Positions 25,200-39,789 of a DNA stretch of 64,000 nucleotides are shown in pieces. Below the pieces are notes generated by a model. That model did not search any database and was not told the origin of the DNA. It worked only from the letters and a program-made list of their open reading frames with translations. How positions within the stretch are numbered: the first letter of the stretch is position 1; the number at the start of each line of letters is the position of its first letter. The DNA is from Euonymus europaeus (taxonomy: Eukaryota > Streptophyta > Magnoliopsida > Celastrales > Celastraceae). Location of the stretch: contig OY756963.1 in assembly GCA_963580455.1 (NCBI GenBank), positions 21,657,555 to 21,721,554 of the forward strand, given 5' to 3'. The translations under genes and the position numbers were made by a program.

Positions 25200-27800
25200 A
25201 TTTTCAGAGGACAAATAGAGCAGTGTGGATGGGGAATTCCAAATTCCTTGCAGGAACATTGGCTTCCCTTCCGCTGGTAATTTAGCTCCCTTTTCGTCTT
25301 TCACTAGTCTAAAATTTTCAATATTCTGAAGCCCCCATTATGCGAAAAATAAAAAATAAAAAAGAGCAATATAACACACGGGATGGATACAGGTTTTGTT
25401 CTCTTCTTGAAAATGAGTCCTGAAGGTTATTGGATAAGAGGGGCTTGTACCTCTGTGTCGTTCATCAATCAAATATTTGTAGGAATTGTGGTGCCTGTTA
25501 GGACAGTGTTGTTGTTAAACTCATTGTTTTGGGCTGAAATAGACCTTTTCCTTCATCTTTAATCTTGAGATGTGTTGTATGGCCATTGAATGAAATTGCT
25601 TTTCTATATATGAGCTTGTTTTCATGCTATTTAGCCAGCAGATCTGTGGAAAGAGAAAATCTCTAGAAGATCTGACCTGTTTACTTTTGTAGTTCGAAAC
25701 TAAACAGAAATGGGACCTTGGAGTTGGTGGTGGTTTTGTTGTATGCATTTTCAAAAGACCTTACAATTTTTTTGGTGAGCGGGAACACTATTAGTGTGTA
25801 AATGAGGTTTCATCCCGCCCCTCATGAAACAACACCGTGTCATCGATCCCCTTGCCTGATGGAATCCAAAAAACTCTAGGGATTCCCCGGTAGGTTCTAC
25901 CGTCCGACTTCGAGAAGGAATCTATCATCTGCCTTATGCCCTGCCAAGGAGACTATCGCCTCGAGAAGACCTCACACAAAATGTTTTTTTCAATACATTC
26001 TTTAGTAAGACCTGAAACGTAATATTAGTTCTAGAACGAAATAGCATTCACGATACTTTTTTTTTTTTTTGTGATTAGTTAATTGAAATAAAAACGTATT
26101 CTCTTTTACAAATTTTCAAAAGAAAGCCTTGCCAATTTATTCTCCAAGGTCCAGGCGTCCAGCTAAGTAACATAGTACATAATGAAAGACCAGTCGTGCA
26201 GCGTCCTCCTTGACCTCTCCCCAACTGCCAAAAGTTGGAGCGCACGTCAACATCGCCCGTTTCGATGCAGCTGGGCTGGGTCGGCCTCTGTTTGATTGAA
26301 CATTTGCACAACGTAGATTCTGTTAGATATACTTTCAAACATATTCAAACATTACTATACTCTAACAATTATACTCTAACAATTATACTCTCAACCAAAT
26401 AAATGTCTAGTCTTAAAGCCCACGTTAACATGTCCACATGTGGCGTTTTTTTTGTACGAATCCAGTAATCACCGCGTTGCGGTTAGGATGCTGTGGGCCG
26501 GCCAGGCCCATCCGGCACGATATCGTGTGTTTGCTTTTGGTACCGTTTACCAAATCTCCTCTGAAAGTGATTGAGAGAGAGATCTGAATGAAATCTCAGT
26601 TCACGTGCACATCAACGGCTGTTATTCCTATGTCAACAAGTGGAAACTAATATGCGTTCTTGTGCTGGCTTATCAAGGGGCAAGGATGAAGCTAGCTCTA
26701 CGCCCTTGATTAAATTAAAAAGCTAATAATTGAAATCTCTAAATTTGTTTGTGAAACCATCTATATTTCACAAATAATCATTATCATAATGTGAGCTTTT
26801 ATCCCAAAAATTGTACTTGAAAGCCACTATTTAATGTTGCCTACACATTAATAATTGTATAATTACACAAGATTTACTATTATTGAGATTGGAAAGCTCC
26901 ATTAAACCGGCAAAACGGCAATTATTGATTAGTGTTAAACCTATAAGACAAACCATGAACATTCCCTTAACTTAATGAAGCATTTCTTAATTCAATATTT
27001 TTCAACTTCTGCTGGAACTCTTTCTTCTTGGTGTCAAAATCAAACCAGCTGCGACGTACGAATCCTTGATCGCTTAGTATCAACAAGATTGCTAGTTAAA
27101 AACCTACAAAATTGCAGCACACACACAGAGAGATATATATATATATAGAGTGGATTGGTTATATATGAGGGAAAAAGAATTAGAGAGAATTCAGTGTAGG
27201 GTAGAGGTCTGCAACGCGGGATATCAGTACGGCTGTCGTTTGTGCAAGCCATGATCGATTACGGCCTTTTTTTTGTTTTTCTATTCCTACTACGCGGATT
27301 CTTGTCATATAAGTAGTGGAATCACGTAGCAAAAATAACACATGGTTGCTCGCAATGACAATAATACCCCTCCTAATCTCATCATGGGCACCAGGTTTTG
27401 CTATATTTTTTAGAGTTTATATGAATCAACAGAAACATGCCTAATACAAATATAGCTATAGTTGACGAGTTGAGTGGTATTTGCAATCTCGAGTTTGAAG
27501 CTCATGTTTTTGATATACGTGATTTTAAAAGTAAAATAAAATTTAGTACGTAGCTTAGTTGATAAATTGAGTTTTATATGAAATCTCGAATTCGAGCCTC
27601 ACTTCCCTTCCCTTACTTGATTTGAAAAAGAGAGGAAGAAAACAGGCCTAACTGCCAATTCCATCACGCTTATGCATATTTCCAGTTCTGTCCTTAGCAG
27701 AGAATGTAATAGGTGCAAGTATAACCTAGCTTAATGGCTAAACCTCCTTTGCTAAGGAAAATATGGTGGTTTTTGTCATTTAAAGGATGAGATGATCATG
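25200..27800. other. FAD2 3' region and intergenic, no gene seen
   Basis: FAD2 3' untranslated sequence lies at the left. A GC-richer stretch at about 25775-25985 looks different from its surroundings but I do not recognise it. The rest is AT-rich and shows no coding signal. Confidence 0.4.
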
Positions 27801-27810
27801 ACAAACGATA

Positions 27811-27815
<5 letters not shown>

Positions 27816-27858
<43 letters not shown>
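27816..27858. repeat. (TA)n microsatellite
   Basis: About 21 TA units upstream of the VQ gene. Confidence 0.9.
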
Positions 27859-27860
<2 letters not shown>

Positions 27861-28025
27861 AAACTGGGGACCATGATTTTCAATACTTTATTGACTCCCT
27901 TGTCAGACAAGGATTCACATCCAAGTTACTGGCTCCCAACAGACAGCTTGTTTCCTCTATATTTTCTCCATTTGTCCTCCCACACAACCCTCTCCGTTTC
28001 TATTCACTTCCCCTGTGTGTGTGTC

Positions 28026-28035
28026 TATATATATA
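28026..28035 (+). promoter_or_regulatory. probable TATA box of the VQ gene
   Basis: TATATATATA lies 91-100 bases before the start codon at 28126 and is followed by a CT-rich leader. Confidence 0.5.
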
Positions 28036-28125
28036 GAACCAATCTCTGTTTCTATTCATTTCCCCTCTTCAATTACATTCCTTGATCTTTAAACAAATAC
28101 TCTCTCTCTAGCTCTCTCAATTTCA

Positions 28126-28602
28126 ATGGAGAACATCATCAAGAAACAAACTTGGATCCCCAATTCACCATCAGCACTAGCCATGCACAATGATTCACAC
28201 ACAATCTCCAAAGCAGTGAAGCCCAAAATACGCATAATTCACATATTTGCACCGGAGATTATCAAGACCGATGTTGCGAATTTTCGAGAATTGGTGCAGA
28301 GACTCACTGGGAAACCAACTTCTCGTGATCATCAGAAGAGCAGCGGCAGAACTAGGAAACCAGCAATCAGAAGAACAACAAGAGAAGAGCCAAGTAAGAA
28401 AATGGAGCTGCGAGGCGGGTTCGGATCAAGAGACCGGGTCAAGGGGGGAGAACTGATGTGGGATGATGAGAGTTCGGGTGGGTACTTTGGTGGGTTTGCG
28501 GATTTGGATGGTTTCATTCAAGAGCTTGGTGAATTCCCATTGCTTCCTCCTATGGTTGAAACTTCTCCCATGCATGGGTTCCCAGAGTCTCAACTTGCCT
28601 AG
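28126..28602 (+). CDS. VQ motif-containing protein (VQ17-like)
   Basis: Single-exon gene, 158 residues, as usual for VQ proteins. The VQ core FRELVQRLTG lies at 53-62, preceded by KPKIRIIHIFAPEIIKTD, the block that places it with the VQ17/VQ25 group. A basic middle (about 66-95) and a Gly/acidic C-terminal part with GGFADLDGFIQELGEFPLLP follow. VQ proteins bind WRKY factors in the nucleus through this motif and tune defence and growth responses. A CT-rich leader and TATA box precede it. The partner WRKY cannot be told from sequence. Confidence 0.9.
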   Translation: MENIIKKQTWIPNSPSALAMHNDSHTISKAVKPKIRIIHIFAPEIIKTDVANFRELVQRLTGKPTSRDHQKSSGRTRKPAIRRTTREEPSKKMELRGGFGSRDRVKGGELMWDDESSGGYFGGFADLDGFIQELGEFPLLPPMVETSPMHGFPESQLA

Positions 28603-28609
28603 CTAATCC

Positions 28610-29930
28610 CGCATTTATTAATTGCATTATTGTTTTTATTTCATTTATTTAACCTTTTTTAATTTAAATTTATTACCAGTTAGTTTATTTATCTGTTTGG
28701 ATGTAACAGAATAACTGAAACACATTTACGTATTTAATTTCTTTTGATTAATTAATTTAATTTAATTTATCTCCCCCCACTCCCCACAGGCCCAATAATA
28801 TGGGCTTGCTCCTCTTTCTACTGAGTATGGCCCATAAGAGTTGGAAATCGAGAGACTCCGTGAGGCGAGGTCAGTGTATACTGTAAAGTGTAAACAAATT
28901 GTGGCTTCATGTATAGAACGAACCCAATGTAAATCGGTTAGTCCAGTAGTTTACAGGCCCAATCAAAGTGTGGGCTTGGGCCTCAGTGTCCGCGTGGTGA
29001 CCACGTTTCTATTATGTGCTTGGCAATAAGTTTGACCGCTTCTGTCGGTCAATTGTAACTCCGCTTCCTCTTCGCGGCAAAAATAAGCTTGAAGAACAGG
29101 TGTCAGTGGATGCGACCGTAGGTGAACAAACAGAGTCTTTTACGACCGCGTATAAACTCACTAATACTCTTAGACACTCTCAATTTTTATATTTTATTAA
29201 AACTCTGTCAAAAGCACGCTTATGGCTAAATACTGAGTTGGCGCACTTTTCTTTGTCCATCTCCCATGAAATATGTATACCTCCCACATTAATGAAGTGA
29301 TAAAAGAAACGGCATCTTTCTGTAAGAAGCTTTTCATTTACTTTTTAACCCTCTTGTTTAGCATGCAAATTAGGGGAGGCAAAAATTTGGGTTGTGTACT
29401 ATAATATTGGGTGTTTATCAAATATTTTCATGTCGAATTGATATAAAATTTTTAATATACTTAGTTGACTCATGCCTGAACTAATTTAAATTTGAAAAAT
29501 AATTTAATTTGAATTATGATTCAGACAATTAAATCAGAAAATTTTATTTTTAAATCTTAACCGAATTTTAAATCGAACAAAATTTTTATATTTAGGCTCT
29601 AATAATTTTACACATAATTTATGTTCATCACTCTTAGGTGTGACTGTGCTCAAAGAAGGATATTTCTGACATTGCAGAAAAAGTTCGGAGGTGTGTGGGC
29701 CATCTGTATGCAGCACGATGGTAACTCGTCATAGGGCCCGTGGGCCGTGGGAATTTGTGTTGAGAATGGACAGTCATGATTTTAGGGATAAAGAATTTGA
29801 GATTCATTTAGGATGAATTTCATTTCATTTTTGCACGATTTACCCTTTTTGAAAGGACATGGCGGGTAGCGCAACGCACGCTGTTGCATTTCTGATTTCT
29901 TGTTAATACTTAAATACAGTCAGAGAAAAT
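28610..29930. other. intergenic, no gene seen
   Basis: AT-rich. Small open frames lack motifs. The right end is the actin promoter and leader. Confidence 0.4.
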
Positions 29931-29960
29931 AGATCAACGGAAACACAGGATTCTGTAAAG

Positions 29961-30066
29961 GTAAGCGAATTTTGGTGATCCTGATATTTTCTCTTGTTTT
30001 GCATTGAGGAAGCGGTTTTGGTATTTGTTGATTGCTTTGTTTACAATGTGTTTGATGAAATGACAG
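29961..30066 (+). other. actin 5'-leader intron
   Basis: A 106-base intron with a GTAAGC donor at 29961 and an ATGACAG acceptor ending at 30066, 13 bases before the ATG at 30080. A leader intron at this place is standard for plant actin genes. Confidence 0.8.
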
Positions 30067-30079
30067 AACGAGTTGAAAG

Positions 30080-31537
<1,458 letters not shown>

Positions 31538-31559
31538 CCATCCCAAGCAAATCTGGATG

Positions 31560-32390
31560 TGGAAATATGATTTACATATGTTTTTGTTTCTTTTATTTTC
31601 ATATTTTTGACTTTATGTTTCCAATTTGTTTAATGTTTGCATAAGGAACACGAGTAAGTGAGCTGTAAGGAACATTTCCCCCCTACTAGTATTGTTTCTT
31701 GAACTTCAGAAATGAAAGAATTCTAGCTCAAGTTTTGCCATAGTAGAAAGAAAGAAAAAAGGAAAAAAATGGCCACAAACTCAAAGGTTACAATAGTATT
31801 GAATCCATTTAGATAGTTGCAAACCCCCGACTTCCATGATCGTTGCAATAGTACTACGCCTGAATATAACAAAAGAAAACATTTTCTAAAAATTAAATTT
31901 TAAAGTATGATTAGATTAGGTGCGTGTATGTTTAGAATCCCTCATCTTCTGAAAAGTTTCGATAAATAGAACCATGAGTAGCTCAGATAACATTTATGGA
32001 TGTGGTATAAAATCAAGGGTAGCACTATTTGCACTTCACTGATTTTCGATGACACCTTTTTACTTTACATCCATGAAAAAAATAAAATGTTTCTTGCAAG
32101 CCCCTCTTTCGTCCATTTTCAACAATAAAAAAAAATCAATCTCACCCCCACATCTACTGGTGAAGAAACCTAAAAGCAAACAATTGAGGTGAAGAAAAGC
32201 CGGGTACCTTGCCATCAACGACTAGCTAACAATCCTTGGAGATGTTGTGCTCGGTGACTCGGCCAAAGCAAAAGTCTTTCCGTGTCAATCGATCGAGGCA
32301 CAAGCCAGAACTCGCATCAAAATTAACTAGTGTAAGTAAATGAAATTTATGACAGATGAAATTGAAATTTAAAAAAGTTTATTATTATCA
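31560..32390. other. actin 3' region and intergenic
   Basis: Actin 3' untranslated sequence to about 31735, then AT-rich DNA without coding signal. Confidence 0.4.
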
Positions 32391-32399
32391 CCTATGAAA

Positions 32400-32631
32400 T
32401 CCGATATCAAATGGCCGTTTGAAACTTGGAATACCGTCCAGTATGGTGCTTGAAATAGGTCTTCCCATAAGGTTCAAGACTCGCTTGGTTGGGCTTGCTG
32501 TTGTTTTTTCCAGCATCGAAGAGGGAGTCTCCGAATATGAAGAAAGGTACATGGCGCTGCTTCTTTGGTTTGCAACTTGTGGAAGGAAGAAAGACACAAA
32601 TGCCAATTAGAAACACTATGAGCTTAGTCAT
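32400..32631 (-). pseudogene. GDSL esterase/lipase first-exon relic
   Basis: The minus strand starts at 32631 with MTKLIVFLIGICVFLPSTSC, a signal peptide. It then reads VPFFIFGDSLFDAGKNN, the GDSL block I with the catalytic serine, and the LEPYGKTYFKHHTGR segment that follows it in plant GDSL proteins. The frame then slips: the expected NG(R)LISDFI text appears in a neighbouring frame at about 32415-32395. The remaining exons (blocks III and V with the rest of the catalytic site) are not found to the left. I infer a broken 5' fragment. A leader-like GA-rich stretch lies upstream (32640-32720). Confidence 0.75.
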
Positions 32632-32739
32632 GGTTGTGATTAGAAGTGAACAGAAGGAGAAGAAAGAAAGTGAGATCGAGCCAGGAGAGACTGAGAGAGA
32701 GGAAGAAGGAGAAGTGCATTAAATGATGAAACTATTCCC

Positions 32740-34145
32740 GTCTTTTGTTGAGTGTATTAGATTAAGATTTTTCAACAATTTTACGGGCATCAATGAAATT
32801 AGTAGAGTGCAAATAGTGCTAACCTCTCCACCGCATTACATTTGCACCAGAAGAGAGAGAAGATCCGAACAGGGATTAATTGATTTAGTTCTTGATATCG
32901 CTTGTCCTGACTCGTGACCGGTACCGATCCTAAATTCCCTAAGCTACAATGTGGAATAGGACTCTCACATGAATCGCCACCACCTCCTCTTCTCTTCCTC
33001 CGTTTCGCCAACCTCAACTCTATCCTTGCCAAGGCTGTGCATTGTGGGGTTGCGGTGTTGGAATTATGTCAGAAAAGGTCCACCTTTGAGAGGAGCGAAG
33101 TACTTTAAATATTTGAAGACTGGAAAATAACCGTTAGGAATATAGAAACGACGAATATGATGAGGTCCGGCACATGCGCGAGCCCCATGTTTCTTCAATT
33201 AAGTGTCAGAGGACTTTGGGTTGGCTTCAACTATGGGTTGGGCCGATCTTTTAATCAAATTCTGTATGAAGAATGAGCTGGGCCAAAAAAAATTGCGTCA
33301 CTTTAGTTAAACATTTGTAAATTTTATACTCTTTATCATATATTATTGTCTGCACGAGCTAATACTTCGTCAAACATACTCATGATCAACATAAAACGAC
33401 TTTAATTTCCAAATTGGACGTATAATTCAAAATAAAAATCACATAAGTATCTTTTTCCGTATAAATACCTCTTTTAAAAATTAATATTTTACCATAATCT
33501 CATATTTGTCATTTTTCATACATAGACATAAATATAAAAAATACATAAATCTAAGGCATCTCTCCTCCATCCTCACCACTGGCACTTCCACCCACTGCCA
33601 CTGTCGAAATCCTTAAAAAACAATCCAACTGTTTATTCAGATTCGCAATCCTTAAAAAATAATCCAACTGATATGTGTTGAGAAATTTGGATCAAATGGT
33701 ATAATCTCAAATTCTCCTCCCAGGAACTTCTTTAAACAAAATAGAGACAATTTTACTATGTGGAAAATTGTTACAACCACACTCTCAGTAACTTTCTCAC
33801 ACACCCAAAAACAAAGAAAACAATTACAAGCCCAAGAGAATTTTCCCACAAAATTCTCTCACTCAAAACCACTCATACAAGTTTTTCTCTCATTTTTGGA
33901 TGATCTTTAGCACCTAGTGAACTACTCAATTTATAGATGCATAAAGTTCATCAATCACAACAATATGTGACATGAAACAGCTGCCTTAGAATCGTTTGAA
34001 CTCACAATACCCGACTAAAATTAGGTTAGAAAAAATATAATAATGAAGCCTTCGGAGTTCGGATACATAAATTGACAATCAAGCATTACCTTTCACTGCA
34101 AGATATTGGAGAAGCGATAGCTTCAGTTCATTCTGAACAGAACAC
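32740..34145. other. intergenic, no gene seen
   Basis: No supported gene. The segment 33675-34010 has the look of repeat-derived DNA, but ends and target duplication were not found. Confidence 0.35.
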
Positions 34146-34149
34146 CATG

Positions 34150-37100
34150 CTATGAGCTGAATTGCGTCCCGAAACTAAGGGTGTGGCATTCGAGGTTTTT
34201 CAGGTTAAGCTGCACAGTCAGGTGAGGATAATATCAACCGTCAACTTGGAAGCACAAAATAAGTATGAACCCTAGGCAAATTCTTCATATTCTTAGCAAG
34301 TCAACAGGGGCCTTACACGGGCAATTTTTTAAAAAAATAAAAATAAAAATTGTTGAAAATTTTAAAAGTAAAGAACTTACTCGGCCGCAGCCCACGAATA
34401 TAAACAAGTATATGTATGATACTATGTTAGTTCTTGGAAAAATTTCAGATGATATAAAAAATACCACAACAGCAACTCCAGTCTCACAGAATTTAGGAAT
34501 GCAGATGAGTCTCACCAACTGCCCTTCTGATCCTGCATTATCAACTTGCCAGTAAGTACCTATATACGGCTTGGGAACTAATATTTCAGTTGACAATTGC
34601 AAGTCCAAGAGAAATTACCCTTCAACAAGCTTGTAGAAAATGTATCCTGATTACCGACAAAGTAGACGTGAGGACAGCTCTCAATCAGGAAAGGATCCCT
34701 ATCAGTATAAGGATAGCATCCTGAAAGATATAGAGAGAAAAAGGGGACATTTTATGTATGAAACCTTGTTATCTGAGTTTATAGTTTCAATTTTTTAAGT
34801 CAGTTCTTTTGAATAATATAATTATTCACAACTGCCAGTATTTATGCCAGGAAATTACAATATCCAGTAACATAAATTATTACCCAGTGTATTAGGGGCT
34901 GTTGGTGCTAGATGCCTCCATCTAAGAGTCCTTTCCATAAATTCAAGCTTATCCTTCGCTTCTGAATACTTCTCAAGATCATCAACAGTTTGGCCTGATG
35001 TTCCAAGAAACCTGAGAAGGAAAAAAACCTCTGTACATTAATTATTTGGTTACATTCTATCCAATTCTGGCGGGCTGATGGTCAAACCAAATCCATATCG
35101 CACCTTATACTATCAAGCTCAAAGCAATGAGGATTAGTACAAGCCCTAAAAGTGTTATAAGCTGCCGCACCAGGAAAGAGGTGTCTATTGAAAGGCTGAA
35201 ACAGAATGATAGTTAAAAACTTATAATATAGCTGCATCGATGATGTAGAAATACTATCCAAATATACAGCAAACCTGCTGAGGCAAGGAGAAATTTGCTG
35301 GGTCTTTGGGTCCCGGCATAATATCCAAAGGCACACTGACAGCAATCTAAAATAACATAAGTATTAAGCAACTCGTACATGATGAGGGAACAAATTAAAG
35401 ACAAAGATAATAATGAATGTAACAAAAGCAACCTGTGCCAACAAGATATCTAGCTCTTTAATTGGCTCAGACATCCTGGACTGATCTTTTGGAGCCAAAT
35501 TCTGAGAGAAAAAACAAAAAATTATGAGAAAAGCAAGTCATATGTACAACTGTAATGGCACATAGAATGTATTGTATGTACAACCGTACAGCACAAACAT
35601 CGACATGATACAGAATGCAAGTAACAAAATAGAAGCCTCACTCTTTACAACTGTTGCAGCATGCTAATATGTAGGATTGATTGGTGACTAATGAGTAATG
35701 AACCACATTTACTTAATATTTTTGTTGATGAAACAACTTTTTTGCTTGGTACCGGGCAGTTCTATCAACAAAATCCCATCTTCTGCCCTAGAGGGAGAAG
35801 CAGAAGCTAGTGATTATCCCCACAGTCCTTTCGCCATCAATTTATGTCATCTTAGCCAAAAAAAAGGTACTACTGCTAAAAAGATCTTTACCTCCCCTGC
35901 TAGAAAAGGCAATTGCTCAAAACAAGGACCAAAAGTTCTACTTCAGTAGCTATCTAAACAGATCATGCAGATTCCGTGGTAACATAATATGATTGGTAAT
36001 CTTCTCTTATTCTTTACATCAGCTCATTAGATAATGCCAAAACCAATAGATCTGGAGTTGTTTGTGTCAGTGTGAGTTTAGATAAGAGGACAGGTAGTGG
36101 AAAGCTCATAAGAGGGAAGGCAACCCTTTGGCTGACGAGAGATTTATGGGGAAGAATTGCAAGAACTTTTGAGAATGTGGATAGATCATGGCGATTAAAA
36201 CACAATACCCCAGGGAGGATATGTCGTGAATTTTCAATGATAAAAGATAAGAATTATATTACCTGTCCATTAATAAGCCCACCAGGTATTTCCAAAGAGT
36301 TCCCAGCAATTACGACATGAACTATTTGTGCTGCAGTGCCTTGTTCCTGTTCAGCTAAGAGCGTAAAATAACAGCCAAGTAGCACAATCTAGCAAACACT
36401 AGTAAGCAAAGACAAATGCATCATTAAAAGGAAGAAAGTGAGATACCTTTTCATCCCCTAGATGCCCAGTTATATGATCAACAAGTAGCTGAAATTTAAG
36501 AGGGTTGGATCTGCTGCTTCCAGCACTCAGCCCCGAAAAAAGAACAACAAACTTGTCTTCCTCTGTGCAAACACTAAAATCATAAGACAATACCTTTTGA
36601 AAAGGATTTAGGAACAACGATCAGTTCATGCCAAGGGCATACCAAGGAAAAACCAAATGAATATTCAGAAAATGAAGAAGAGATGCTTGAAAGGATTGCA
36701 TCAACTCTTATACGATATCCCAAATTATAATACCTCTTTCACCAAAATCTAAGGGAAAGTGAAAGAGGGAGGGGAAGGTGGAGATTGATGATGCAAAGTT
36801 ATATTCTTAAGATGAGGAAGAATCTGAACTGCTTCATCCGATGATGCCAAAAGGAACTTATATTTACAATAAATAATTGATAATTTTCACCATCATGATT
36901 CAAAGTTTATGGCGCTCGAGTTGGTTTTAAACTTCGCATCACAAATGAGTATTCCGCGTACTCAATAATATATGTGTGTGTGTGTGTGTATATTCAGATA
37001 GTCTATGAGTAATACATAACAAAGAAGTTAAAGATTAAATTTGGAGTGTGTATTCTGTGCATCTGTCAATTGTACAATGAAAAGATACAGCACATGCGTT

Positions 37101-38926
37101 ATAGAACATTCCATGAAATACTCAAATACCAATCCAGCTTGAGTTGCCATTGTTGCTTAAACGCAGAAGGAACATATGCCTGATAACCTTTTACCTTGAA
37201 AGAAATATGCATGTCATGAATATATATATATATATAAGGGAGGAAAATAGCATGATCGTACTTGATGTGAGAGGGCACTCTATCTGGGGTGGTAGGCCAG
37301 CTTCAAGGACATCTTGGACGGTGAAGTCACCAGCACCAGATTCTTTTCCATGCACGGCAACAACAACGCCTGTCGAAGGTATGATGCCAATAATAAGAAC
37401 ACAAACAACAAATAAATGAGGATCAAAAAATTTAAATGGACTCATGCAGAAACAGAAACAAATTTCTTCAGTAATACAATGAATTTATGGTTTTATCAGA
37501 TATACTAGATGAATGTATTTACAAAAACATTTTTCAGTCAATATCACGAGACTTTTGGTCATCAGAATAAACTCAAGTCACTTTAGTTACATGAGAATGA
37601 AAATTGAACAATGGAATTACAATGAAGACTTCAAAATAATGAAACTAACTTGAGTGAAATTTGTCAGCTAGATTTAAAAATCACTCTGCCGAAAATGTCA
37701 AGCAATCCCCGACAGGTGTTTCCTATACCCTAGACTTGGATTTGAGGCTTGGCAATGACGAGTATAATAACTTAAATTATGTTACAGACCTGTGACATAT
37801 GCAGAAGGTGAAAGCGTAGTCCCACCAAGCTTAACTCTTCCACTCTCATCCTCCAGGATCAAATGATCATCTTGGTGCATAAAATTGTGAGGCTTAACAA
37901 GTGGGGTTGCAGATCTCTGGAAACGGAGCAAAAGGAAATGAAAAAAGCCTTCACAAATAAGAATTTTGTTATTTCAAGTTTTACAGAGGAAAAAGTACAA
38001 CACAAAAAATACATACGATATCACGAGTATACCTCCTTTGAGTACTCATCAAGAATGCAAGGTTTGAGTTTCATGTGCTTGTATAATGTTCCAACAATTA
38101 CGCATTCCTTGCCTTCCTCCAGCCCCAAAACGGTACAAACTGCAATAAAGTACCAGTAAATATGATTACAAATTAAAAAGAAAAATAGTGGATTTATCAA
38201 ATTTGCTGACTAAAAAGCCTAAAATTTAAGAAAGGGGTGCTGAACTCAAAACTAAATGCCACAAAATCAATGGCGTATACTGTTTTAAAGAAACCCTGGT
38301 TGCCAAATTCACTAAAAAGTCCAAGATTAAATATACACGAAGACAAAAATTAAAAAGTAAAGCAACCACGGGACCGATCAATTTAGAAGCCACAACAACA
38401 CAGGGCTACCAAAACCTTGGAATAATTGCAAGAACACATAAACGCCAAAACCCTAGACTCATTATGCTAAATCCCACTTACGTAAAATTTCAATCATGGA
38501 AATAGCTAACACCAACGATAGCAGACCCAACCAACAAGAATCAAAATAAACCAAAACTATAAGCTACATTGCACTTCAAAAATTCAAATACAATACTGAG
38601 CATCGGATGAGAACTTACCGGGCAAATGGGGTTTCAAGTTCGGAACAAGAGAATACAACAGAGTACGCATTATATGGAGGCGAGCAAAGTATATCTGGCT
38701 GTATTGCTGGCCCCTATAAGTCTCCATGTGAATCTTAAACTTCTCATCCTGGAAGAGACAGCGAGCGAATTAGAATGGCTAAATAAATATAAATTCAAAT
38801 TTTCAGTGGGCTAATCTTGTTGGAAACGCATAGCATCTAAAGGGAGATGAAAAGAGATAGAAGAATGACAAGCGCATTGTAGACGGATTGTTTCCTTTGG
38901 AGATGCTTCTCTGAATCGATTTCCAT
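34150..38926 (-). CDS. POLD2: DNA polymerase delta small (regulatory) subunit
   Basis: Fourteen exons on the minus strand: 38926-38870, 38748-38619, 38139-38033, 37916-37790, 37369-37262, 36562-36447, 36346-36263, 35501-35433, 35346-35275, 35195-35104, 35011-34884, 34720-34619, 34532-34465, 34209-34150. They total 1320 bases, 439 residues, in one frame (Arabidopsis POLD2 is about 440). It starts [19 protein letters not shown]. The OB-fold part includes [19 protein letters not shown]. The inactive calcineurin-like phosphoesterase part includes [26 protein letters not shown]-type text and [16 protein letters not shown]. It ends [12 protein letters not shown]. It is the B-subunit linking the catalytic subunit to the other accessory subunits of nuclear replicative polymerase delta. 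Intron 5 holds a (TG)n run. Confidence 0.95.
36970..36990. repeat. short (TG)n microsatellite in POLD2 intron 5
   Basis: About nine TG units flanked by TA steps, within an intron. Confidence 0.8.
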
Positions 38927-39079
38927 GGCGGGAAGAAGCAAAAAAAGGTTTAGCGGGCACTCTAATCGCCAGTTGTGCATACATATAGGGTTTACGTCAG
39001 CATTGATTGATAAATATTTTTTATGACAACTAAATAGCAATACTTCTAATTGAAGTCCATAAACTCGAAATACTTCTAA

Positions 39080-39625
39080 ATTAGTGAGTATGTTTGAATA
39101 TTGTTTTTATTTTTAATAATTAAAAATGATTTTGAGTATAGTTTTCAAAAACGGTTTTTAAAATGAATGAAGTATTAAAAATTCATTTGACTTATGTTAT
39201 TTGTAAACTGTTTTTTAAATAAAAAATACAAAGTTTAGACACAAAATAAGATTAGTTATATAACAAGAAGAGTAATGAATAATGACGGAAAGTAAATCAA
39301 ATAAATTTGGAGAGATAATGGAGAAGAGACAAGGGAGACAAGAGTTGGAGAGAGAATAAATGAGAGAGAAGATATTGTAACAACTAATGAGAAAGGGAGG
39401 AAGAAGTAGAGCAAGAGGAAAAAAAAATGAATTTCAACTTATTCACAAAAATGCCACCAATCCATTTTCAAAATTCTCAAAAACATGATTTAGTTGTTTT
39501 TTATTTTCTGTTTTCAAAAACACAATTCTGAAAAACTGTTTTCAAAAACTGTAACACTCAAATGAATTTTCATCCAGTTTTCTATTTTGAAAAACAAAAA
39601 ACAGTTTTGGAAACATGTTCCACTA
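39080..39625. repeat. dispersed repeat, copy 1 (shared with 53236-53970)
   Basis: The block with GAGTATAGTTTTCAAAAACGG, then AAAATTCATTTGACTTATGTTATTTG, then a segment reading (reverse strand) GTGAATAAGTTGAAATTCA, reappears in opposite orientation at 53.24-53.97 kb. Both copies begin or end with GAGTATGTT and have TTTTCAAAAC-rich inverted ends. No coding capacity. It looks like a non-autonomous DNA element family with long AT-rich inverted termini. Confidence 0.6.
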
Positions 39626-39789
39626 TTTTATAAATTCACATTAATTTAAAAAAATTCAACCAAAAATAATATTTATAACTTCACCCCAAAACACATTTTT
39701 CTAAAATATTACAAAGACACCTCATATTCTTGACAATCCGACAACTACCTCCACCATAGATCAATCAAAGATTCGGGAGCTAGGTTTGT

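Noticed and set aside
24053..25305. A longer FAD2 made by reading past the stop in another frame
   Set aside because: It needs a one-base change. The stop as written is accepted and the doubt is recorded as a finding.
25775..25985. GC-richer stretch as a possible tRNA-like or organellar insert
   Set aside because: No cloverleaf, no B-box motif and no recognisable plastid or mitochondrial gene.
33675..34010. Possible solo LTR starting TGTTGAG
   Set aside because: No matching CA end and no target duplication found.
36014..36320. Open frames on both strands in POLD2 intron 7
   Set aside because: Within an intron of a fully resolved gene. No motif and no splice support.
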